From Paraconiothyrium sp. Pb-2020 (Eukaryota; Ascomycota; Dothideomycetes; Pleosporales; Didymosphaeriaceae), in contig JAJUBI010000003.1 in NCBI GenBank assembly GCA_022419385.1, forward strand, positions 806,001 to 870,000: DNA of 64,000 bases, in the 5' to 3' direction. This document shows positions 56,080-64,000 of the stretch, piece after piece (the first letter of the stretch is position 1; each line of letters opens with the position of its first letter). The notes under the pieces are model-generated. The model had not been told where the DNA came from. It made no database searches and was given only the letters and a program-made list of their open reading frames with translations. The position numbers and the translations under genes were made by a program.

Positions 56080-57688
56080 GGTGGCGCTATTGAGTATTGG
56101 AGTGAGATGTCGTGTGGTGAGGAGAGTTCCTGGAGAACGACCAGTCTATATACAATGCACATACTGCAGGTCATTTATCCTTCGCGCAGGTACTACTGTG
56201 ACGAACTCTGTCAACGTCAGCAGAGTTGTACATAATCGTCTTTTCCCATATCACGGTCGTGCAATGGGACGGTAGCGACGTATCATCCGGATGTACTGTG
56301 CTACCGTGCTACTCTTACAACCAACTTGCGATATAAGTGGAGACTGAATGAAACACTGAGCTATAATACTTCTGTATACTGTGAGACACGTTTATCTGAG
56401 CGCACTGTGTATCCAACAAGAAGAGGGTAAATTAATGCTGCAAGTGCCATGGTATCGCCGTTCTTTGTCGAAAGGGAGATTCAAGGAAGATATCAACATC
56501 TTCGCTCTAAATTCATTCCAGCGCCGCTGATGCAAAACAAATGATTTCACCACCTGTACCATAAATGTGGCTTTTGATACACCCGTTGTTTACTGAGAGG
56601 GAGTTCTGATTCTATAGACTTTATGCCAAAGGGGCTTGGTGTGCCGTTAGGATGCGTCGAGGAAAAGGCGGAGACGACCGCTCTGGATGATCCCCACGTC
56701 TACTGGTTGACTTGCATGAGGCGACGCGGCCCCTTAACCTTCATCCGCTCCGCTCGTCGCAGTCCGGCAGGTATACCGTAGATTATTCGTACTCGGAGTA
56801 ACACTGTCGTTGAACAAGTGCAACTGTTTTGCCTCCTTCAAGGTGTTGCTAATTTTCCCTCCGTTCTCTCATTTCCCCAGTCCGCGTGATTTCGAAAATT
56901 TGCGCTTAAGAGAAACTTGGCATCGAGAAGAGACGGAAGCCTCTCTTCGTCCATGCACCCGACTCAGCCACAACAGCTGAGCGTATCAGTATTATAGATC
57001 TTCTCTCGTGTGAGTCATGCTTTCAGCGGGAGGTCGAGCATGGCCTCCTGGCTGGGTAGGATGTATCAACGCTTTCCGTGCTCGTCTCTACCCACGTCCA
57101 CCGACCAGTAGCCTAATGCACTAATTGACATCTAAACCAGGAGACCTATCTCTTCAACTGGATCGCAGGTACAAGATGAGCTCAGCCCCGCGGCTATCAG
57201 CATGCAAAAGTGTCACAGAAAGCGCGACCTCGCCGAAGTCATCGTACAAGTATCGCGTGCTTCGAAATACCCGGTATGGATCATCCACTGAATGCATAAA
57301 ACGAACGACAGAGGTAACAGTTATACAAATGCATTTGAAGGTTGTGCTAGCGAGTGTCGCACCATCATTTACCCGTCCCAGCTTCCATTTCCCTCCCAGG
57401 TGTCCGTCTATCCATGAACGATTGCGAAAACCCGCACCTAGGTTTTCAAGAAATGCAATCTCTTGAAGCGAACGTTCTTAAGAACCAGGCGCGTCGAGCC
57501 TCCCGAGGTGTCGCGTATCATGCGCACTCTCGAAGAAATATGAACAAGAAGCGAAGTAAATTTGACATGAACAGGCCGTGAAGTCCAAAGCGTGGCCGTG
57601 AAAAAAGGGAACAGCACCCCAACTTATTGACAATGAATCCGCAAGATGCGATGAGGATATGAACAAAGCGACCGACCGACCCCCCATT
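56080..57688. other. Intergenic 1.6 kb, no gene seen
   Basis: Promoter side of the GPI-type gene and 3' side of the chitinase gene. Short frames only, none with a family likeness. Confidence 0.5.
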
Positions 57689-59073
57689 CTAGTTGTTGGG
57701 GAAACCAGCTTTGAGGTTATCGTATTTAGAGCCAGAGTACGTAAGGACGTTGCTGCTCTGGTCAAGGGCACTGACACCGCCAACAGTGTTGACGTACTAA
57801 CCATCATTAGCGCATACCTCCATTACATGGATGAGGAAGAACTTACAGTTGAAATCAAAGAGTCCGCTCCCGTCTTGTCCGAGCTGCTCTCCCACCACAT
57901 ACCACCACCAAGACCAAGCGACTTGATGAGGCCGGTCTTCTGTTGGATGATCGCAGGTGTGTCGTAAGAGATCATTGTCCGCGAGGAGGAATCATAGCTG
58001 TAGCTCGCCACCAAGCTGGCGTCGTTGACGACCGAGGCGCCAGCTTGCGGGAGCGCCTTGTAGTCGTACACACCGGCTTCCCAAGAACCGGCGCCGACAC
58101 CGGAGTAGGGCTTGCCGGGACCGTCGGTGTTCTGGAAGGCACGACCATAAAGCGGCATGCCAAGCACGATCTTGGAGGCGGCGACACCGTGAGATGTGTA
58201 GTAGTCGAGAGCTTGCTTGGTGTTGAACGGCGTGCTGGTAGGGTTGCTGGTCGAGGGGTAGAAGTTGGCCTGATGACCGGAGGTAGAGTCCCAGGAGCCG
58301 GCATAGTCGTAGGCCATCAGGTTCCAGAAGTCGAGGTACTTGTCCATCCCTGCAAGGTTCAAGTTCTGGTAGTTCGCTGGGCCGGCAGGAGAGGCGACGG
58401 TAAGAAGCATATGGGCGCCGTTGGCGTAGGTGGCAGCGTAGGCGTCGAGCTGACTTCGGACTTCAGCGAGAAGAGCGACCATGTTGGCAGCTTGTGTAGA
58501 GTCGGAAGGATATTCCCAATCAATGTCCAGACCATCGAAGCCAAGATCTTTGACGAGCTGTACGGCACTGCTCGCGAACTTGCTTCTACCTGCGGCAGTG
58601 CTAGCGGGGGTAGCGAAGTTTGCTGAGTAGGTCCATCCACCGATAGACAGTAGCACCTTGAGCTTGCGGTTGGCCTTCTTTAGCAGGAACAGTTGCTTCA
58701 CGCAGCCGTACACATTCGTGCCCACGTCATTCCAGGAGTCGGTATCATAGTGCTTGTCGGTGTCAGACCAAGTGTCGCTAAGGTAAACCTCACCGGTCTC
58801 GGGTCGAACGTTGGCAAAAGAGTAGAGAACGTGAGTAAGCTGGCTTGCTGGAAGATTCTGTGGATTGTAATTCCGACCGTATATAGCCCAGTTGACGAAG
58901 TACGCGACGTTCCTGTAGCCAGACGCAGCTCGATTCACGAGCTGGCCAGACTCATCATCCGGTTCTTGGAACGAGACATAAAAGTCGGTACCGTTCTTGG
59001 GCGATTGAGGTAAGGCGAGCGCATTGGCAAGACCCAAAAGTGGAAGAAGGGATGCAAAAGTCGAGAACTTCAT
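57689..59073 (-). CDS. Secreted GH18 chitinase
   Basis: Two exons, 59073-57847 and 57796-57689, 1,335 nt, 444 aa; intron 50 nt (GTAAGT, GCTAATG, TAG). Signal peptide MKFSTFASLLPLLGLANALA. Family 18 hallmarks: YFVNWAIYGRNYNP on the first strand, KVLLSIGGWTYS (139-150), catalytic FDGLDIDWEYP with DxxDxDxE at 180-187 (Glu187 the acid), MAYDYAGSWD, GMPLYGRAF, and GGGMWWESSSDK on the last strand. Splicing adds VNTVGGVSALDQSSNVLTYS and SKYDNLKAGF, as in fungal/bacterial-type (subgroup A) chitinases. No chitin-binding module of its own. It cleaves chitin with retention through an oxazolinium intermediate; likely roles are wall turnover, autolysis or feeding. Confidence 0.95.
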
Positions 59074-61404
59074 GATTGACCACTTGAGGGTGCTATGTGA
59101 AGTTGGCGTGCTGGAGAGATTGGATGCTATGGACTGGAGTAGTAAGTGTGATATGTGACCTCTTTATAGACAGAGCATGCGTTCAAGTCTCGTGGAGGAT
59201 AACCCGTGAATGCTACCTCTATCCCCTGACTTGTGCAAACTGAAGAAGCCAAGATCGTCCGACGGTTCAAGATGGGGCGAAGAAATGCACGATGCAACAG
59301 CAGGTGGTAATGCAGGTAGCCAAAGGGAGCAAATGCAGGTATAAGATACGCAAACAGGTAGCCCGAGCGGAAGGTTTGTGCCTAGGGAGCCGTTCATACC
59401 TTACCAGAGCATCCTTAAAGCCGCTTTCCGGGCGCTTGCCCGGTAAAGATGGCTGCAAATGACCTGGTCCATATGCCCTTGTCCCTGGGCGAGCGGCCTT
59501 CAACTAGAGTCACTCTCATTCACGCTCTAAGAGAGTGACCAATAGATTCTCTCGACATCTAGGGTTGCGGAAGCATTGCAGATGCGTTTGCATCGTGATG
59601 GACTCGCGCGACTACTGAGCAAGGGTCCTGATAGCAATATGCTAAGCAAATGGAACCTTTCGTTCTGAAGGCTGCATCGTGTGTGTGTGCCTGACTTGCA
59701 GTCGTATGGGTATGGAAGTGTTGTGACTGATTTGCAAGGCTTACAGGGGTTTGCATCCGCATGTGCAGTGATAGCCGACCCGTTCGTGAGCCCTGGAAAA
59801 AAGGATCGATCTGGAATGGCGCGGGTAAAGGGGATTTCCATGAAGCGAACCAGTGGCAGACTGAGCATACGGCATGATGCAGCATCCAGATAGTAACCAC
59901 ATTTGTCCGTCTTTCCCTAGATGCGCTGATATGCTCGACTTTTGGGCGATAAGAAGATGTTTGTCGAGTGACTTCAATACATCGCTAGGCCACTATGGAT
60001 GACACAGCGATGCTGAACATCCGACAGGTAGTCGTAGAGAAAGGCGGTTGAGCAGCCTCCCTTGTGATACACCGTTCCGACTTGATTAGACGCTTCAGCC
60101 GAACACGCTCTTCCCAAGTAGAGGAAGGTGCTAATCTGGCGGCTACGGTACGAACACGTACCCCTACAAGAGAGTACTTGCACCTGTGCTTCTTTGCTTG
60201 GCATGTAGATGAGCGCGCAAGCCACCATATCGTGTATTAGCAATGATCTACACCGTCCCATGATGGGACAGTGCGTAGAACACTGACCGATTGCGTACCA
60301 GTCATCATCTAGCTAAGGGTCCCACCGGAGCGTGAAGCGCCGATAAGGAGTAGAATGTAACAGGACACGGTGAGCGAGGTTGAGAAAGCCACGCTACTAC
60401 TACTCCGAGGACTTGTGATACTACACAAGCTAGGGTACGTAAATTGCAGCATCAAGAGTGGACAGCGTAAGACTGACTACAGAAACCCTAGAGCATCTCG
60501 CTGGAATCCTTCGACCCCACGTTATCTGCAAACCTGGGGAGAACCACCTGACCCACCCGTAATTAAAAGCACGTGAAGCTGTCACGCACAAAAAGAGCTT
60601 GGCTGGAAGGCGGGAAGCCTCTATGTAGCAGGCGATATGAGTACGAAATGAGAGCGGTCTGGGAATTGACTAAATGAGTTTCAGAACATGCAAAGTGAAA
60701 AGGAGCAGACATAGAAAATAGGGTGCAGCGCGGAGACAGAAAGGCGCTAAACGAATACGGTGTCGTCTCCGAATGACAGTCTGTCGACGAAAGAGGAAGG
60801 ACGCCGGCAATGCTTCTCATTGGGCATGTTTGATTCAGTCGAGCCCATCCACGTCCAAAGGTCATCGCGACTTTGAGCAGCCGTCGTAGAATGACCTTTT
60901 GTGTGTTGCGATAACGCGCGAGCGAAGTTCTGATAGGATCGCAAAAACCTACCTGGCAAGCTGGTGACCATGCTGGCAGCTAGGTGCTTAAAGGAGCACG
61001 AAGTCAACAGACCGGGCTAGACACCACGAGATCTGCCTCGGTGATCCCAAGGTTCCTCCCTAGTGCGTGATCTCCCAGGACTGCATCTACTTCCCGATGG
61101 GAACAGTTCGCTGTCAGGTACGCCCGACAGCGAACCTGGTAATCTTCCGGCAGATGCTCTTAGCTCCGGGGAGCTTGCGCAACGCTCGAGTCCTGCCCGA
61201 ACCTAGCAAGGCAGCATCGGCATGAGCTTTCACGCTTGCTGTCCGCGGATTCTCACAGCCATGATGCCGTATCGAGTAGTTGTCCCGTCTCTTCGTCCAC
61301 AGAGTTTGCGGGGTATGAGCCTTCAATTTCCACATCGCGAGGTGCAACCCTATTCTTGACAGTCTGCCTCTTACTCCGCCCATCCTTAGGTAGCATCAAG
61401 CCCG
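59074..61404. other. Gene-poor 2.3 kb interval
   Basis: Chitinase promoter at the left. The rest has only short frames without family likeness on either strand, and no transposon features that I can see. Confidence 0.5.
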
Positions 61405-61990
61405 CTAAGCGCCTCTCGCTCTCGCATCTCGAAGTGATATTGGTCGTGTGATAAGAGAACACGTATGCAGCAGGTCCCGGGCGCCCTCGTCCATCAAGCA
61501 GCGAATGAACGAGAGGGTCGTATTGCGATATCGCATTGAGGTCGTGGAGGTAGCAGCGATGTCACCAGCGGTTAGGTGGCCGAGGTAGGAGAGGCACACG
61601 AATGGGTGTGGTTGCAGCTCTGCCGCTGCCTGCAGACGGTTCGGCGCGTATCTGGGGACAACCAGAAAAGCAAGCCAAGGTGCTGATGGTACGTATCTAT
61701 CTGTCCCTGTTACCAGCCTTTGCTCAGCACATACCTGACCAGTATTTCATCTAGTGTAAGTGTGGCGGAAGGATGCTGAAGATACCCTAGGAGTAGCTTG
61801 GGATCCACGATGCAGCTCCCATTCTCCATGACCGGCGCCTCGCAAACAGAGAGCGCGACTTCTCCCTTGTGATCGAGCAAGAAAATGGCCCCAGAAGAAC
61901 AATGGTGTTCATTGTCCAGGGAGTGAAGCGTTGAGGTTGCGGGGAGTGGAGGTCGGTCCGTGCACGGTCTAGTGATCCCGCGTAGCACGA
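61405..61990 (-). CDS. Possible spliced hypothetical gene (5' end unresolved)
   Basis: A coding-like minus-strand chain: exon about 61990-61735 (SSGAIFLLDHKGEVALSVCE, SCIVDPKLLLGYLQHPSATL), an 83-nt intron with GTATGT donor and an acceptor preceded by a clear pyrimidine tract (TTTTCTGGTTGTCCCCAG), and an exon 61651-61405 (LQPHPFVCLSYLGHLTAGD..). The join keeps frame (LVRYAPNRLQAAAEL). There is no ATG upstream in frame, so a further 5' exon would be needed. From about 61.55 kb a second frame (LNAISQYDPLVHSLLDGRGR, YVFSYHTTN..) also looks protein-like and runs on to 61253, so the true 3' part is uncertain. I do not recognise the protein. It could be a decayed gene. Confidence 0.33.
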
Positions 61991-62465
61991 CATGATCATC
62001 TTTCTTGCAACATCAACACCTTGGTGTCATGCCAAACACTTCATCTGGATACCCCCAGAATGTAGTTCGTTCTGAACGTGTATGAGCCATAGACTGTGCG
62101 GGTTTGTTGGGCCGCCGGAGCATCACCGGCTATGGATATCATGCAAGCTTACCACAGTTCGAGTAGCGAGAAGCAATGCAGGCGCAACGTGGGCGCGAAT
62201 GTATACTATAGCCGATCGATCAATCTGGTTACAACGCTCAAGAGCGAGCTGACGAGGATCTTGCGGGACGGTGCGGCCATACATCACAGCTCACTTCGTA
62301 AACCAATAATAATCTTTTCAAACATTTGAAGCTATCTTGGACGGAATGTCCTAGGTTGGCAGCTCCAGTAGATACGCAAGGCTCATTCACCGGACCACTA
62401 TTCGGCAACGTACCGATAAGTACAAAAAAAACAAGCACTAAATCTTCAAACGCCGTCTGACGTGG
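61991..62465. other. Intergenic, no gene seen
   Basis: May contain an unrecognised 5' exon of the hypothetical gene to the left (a GTAAGC at about 62.15 kb on the minus strand would be a possible donor). Also the 3' UTR of the 146-aa orphan gene. Confidence 0.4.
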
Positions 62466-62957
62466 TCAATTCCACCCAATAATGCCTTCTGCCACAGTTA
62501 CCGGCCCTCTTCTTGACCCTGTCATCACAGAAATCCTTCGTCCGATTATGCCAGTTTCGCCAACTCCTAGATTGAGTGTTTCTGGAAGCTCCATGGTATC
62601 TGAGTCTCGTTTACCCAAATCGAAGGAAAAGAAAGGGTCCGTCGGGCGAGCTTCTGAGGCGCTGAGATCACCATCGCGACTGCAAGTGTTAGCTCAACTA
62701 GAACCATGGGAGGGTGATTGAAAGGCTTACTGGATCACGATCCAGGATCTATTTTGGAACATGCTGTTGGTCTCGTCCCAACCTTGGAAGTTGACTTGTG
62801 TACCAACGTTGCCAAGTAGTGTTCTGCTTCCATTCGAAAACAGCAGACGCACTTCGTTGTCCTGCAAACCCGGTGACGCTTCTCGTATTTCTCTTGAAGG
62901 TTTGAGCACTGCGATCGAACCGCCTTGGCTCACTCGTGTTGATGTTCCGTTACACAT
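62466..62957 (-). CDS. Hypothetical protein, 146 aa, no family recognised
   Basis: Two exons, 62957-62731 and 62679-62466, 441 nt. The 51-nt intron has GTAAGC, GCTAAC and TTGCAG, and the frame stays open across it. The first ATG after an in-frame upstream stop is at 62957. Exon 1 reads like a beta-rich domain (NEVRLLFSNGSRTLLGNVGT, QVNFQGWDETN, NRSWIVI). Exon 2 is mixed and ends RRGPVTVAEGIIGWN. One Cys, no signal peptide, no membrane helix, two Asn-glycosylation-like sites. It is unlike the low-quality frames around it because splice signals and reading frame agree. Function unknown. Confidence 0.6.
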
Positions 62958-63269
62958 GTTGCGTCCGATGGTGATGATTCGATAGGTGGATGACTAAGCT
63001 GAAGGTATATTGGGTGCAGAAGACTTCACTGGATGGCCGGTACTATAAAGCGAACGGGGAGGTTTAATCTGATCAAAAAGAGCATGGCTAGTTCTGCGAA
63101 GGTTGGAGGTGCTTATGAGTGCTTTGAGCATGTTTGAGTACTTTGATGGTGTACAACGTCCGTGCGTTCAGCACTAGTATCACCTATATCATGCTACCCC
63201 TCCAGAGCATACTTTGAAACAGTTCCAAAGATCAGTCTGACTATCCGCAGCATTCGGATTTTACGTAAC
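62958..63269. other. Short intergenic region
   Basis: 312 bp: promoter of the 146-aa gene and 3' UTR of the superoxide dismutase gene. Nothing else seen. Confidence 0.5.
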
Positions 63270-64000
63270 TCAGATTGATGCCCTTAGCACCTTGAAAGCA
63301 TCTGCACGGGTACCCAAGAACCGCTCCTCGGCCGTCTTCCAGTTGATCACCTTCCAAATGTTCTCCACATACGCCGGTTTGCCATTCAGGTACTATATAA
63401 TGTCAGTTATGATGCTGTGGAAGTAGGCATGAGTTCATACCTGTAAATAGTACGCATGCTCCCACATATCAATGCCAAAAACTGGCACTTCACCCTTTCC
63501 CACAACCGGATCCTGATCTTTCGTCGTTACAATGGTCAGTCTCTGTTCTTTGCCAGTCTCGACCTTGACCAGCCATCCCCATCCACTTCCTTGGATGCCC
63601 AGCAGCGTGGTCTTAAATGCGTCGTAGAAGGCTTGTTCATCGCCCCATGTAGCCTTGATCTGTTTGATGAGCTCTGGTGCGGCCGATGGCTTAGCCTCGG
63701 CGGAAGAGGCGGGCGCGAGATTCTGCCAAAAGAGCGAGTGGTTGATGTGGCCGCCAGCGTTGAACTTGATCGCGGCTTGCAGACCGACTTGCGATGTGAT
63801 GTCGGACGTGTGCACGGCTTCAGCTTGCGTCTTCAAGGCTGCGTTTAGGTTCGTGATGTACTAGATGAGCTACATAAGACGGAGATTAGGTGCTAGAGAT
63901 GGAAGCCTAGCTTACTGTTTGATGGTGCTTGCCATGATGCAATTCCATGATCTGCTTCAAAATATGCGGTTCGAGTGCCTATGCAGCATTAGTCTTACCC
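63270..64000 (-). CDS. Mn/Fe superoxide dismutase (5' end outside window)
   Basis: Three exons are inside the window: 63978-63916, 63860-63441 and 63392-63270; introns 55 nt (GTAAGC..CTAG) and 48 nt (GTATGA..ATAG). The bases 63979-64000 look like the 3' end of a further intron (ACTAATGCTGCATAG), so at least one 5' exon is missing. The reading ALEPHILKQIMELHHGKHHQ then TYITNLNAALK carries the first metal His, GGHINHSLFWQNL the second, and DMWEHAYYLQYLNGKPAYVE the Asp and third His. It ends NWKTAEERFLGTRADAFKVL. It dismutates superoxide to oxygen and peroxide with Mn (or Fe). The C-terminal extension after RFLG is like the cytosolic fungal MnSODs, but without the N-terminus mitochondrial import cannot be judged. 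Confidence 0.93.

Noticed and set aside
63979..64000. A 20-nt intron at the right edge (GTAAG..TAG)
   Set aside because: Too short to be spliced; the GTAAG is more likely chance within a longer intron whose donor lies outside the window.
1..64000. tRNA genes, rRNA, CRISPR arrays, intact transposons
   Set aside because: GGTTCGAA-like B-box strings were found only inside coding exons or without a matching A box; no terminal-repeat or transposase/reverse-transcriptase signatures were seen.

Overview
The window is nuclear DNA of a filamentous ascomycete (Pezizomycotina, plausibly Dothideomycetes). The genes carry short introns of 44-126 nt with GT..AG ends and CTAAC/CTAAT/CTGAC-like branch sites. 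The gene set is fungal: a bZIP factor, a Dsc4-type protein, an HIG1 protein, a hydrolase/NB-ARC/TPR NLR, a GH18 chitinase and a CBM18 protein. I rebuilt exon structures by hand; summed exon lengths are multiples of three for every spliced model that is complete in the window.

Layout. 1-1707: 3' part of a bZIP factor (+). 1708-6927: gene-poor. 6928-8904: divergent DUF1746/Dsc4-like (-) and HIG1/Rcf1 (+) genes. 9.3-9.8 kb: relic of a sugar transporter (-). 11.1-12.8 kb: secreted M28 aminopeptidase (-). 13.5-14.2 kb: weak, possibly broken gene (-). 15.2-16.4 kb: orphan fungal family often mislabelled GGPP synthase (-). 17.3-20.9 kb: eight-exon NLR (-). 21.9-25.2 kb: UbiB-family kinase and Yae1-like protein (-). 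25.8-28.0 kb: atypical SDR (+), tail to tail with an Ap4A phosphorylase (-). 28.6-30.3 kb: polyQ Myb/SANT-like regulator (-). 32.3-34.9 kb: kappa-class GST (-), divergent from an HSDL2-like SDR (+).

35.4-55.0 kb is the striking part. One gene with a single 67-nt intron is predicted to encode about 6,482 residues: signal peptide, PAN/Apple-like domain, roughly 5,600 residues of almost uncharged Pro/Ser/Val/Ile/Leu/Ala/Gly repeats in several repeat families, a second PAN-like domain, a CBM18 chitin-binding domain split by the intron, and a disordered tail. Next to it lie a small GPI-type surface protein (55.7-56.1 kb, -) and a secreted GH18 chitinase (57.7-59.1 kb, -). This is therefore a cell-wall neighbourhood. 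I read the giant protein as a chitin-anchored hydrophobic surface or matrix polymer; this is inference.

59-64 kb holds a weak spliced reading (61.4-62.0 kb, -), a clean two-exon orphan of 146 aa (62.5-63.0 kb, -) and the 3' exons of a Mn/Fe superoxide dismutase running off the right edge (-). I found no tRNA, rRNA, CRISPR array or intact transposon.
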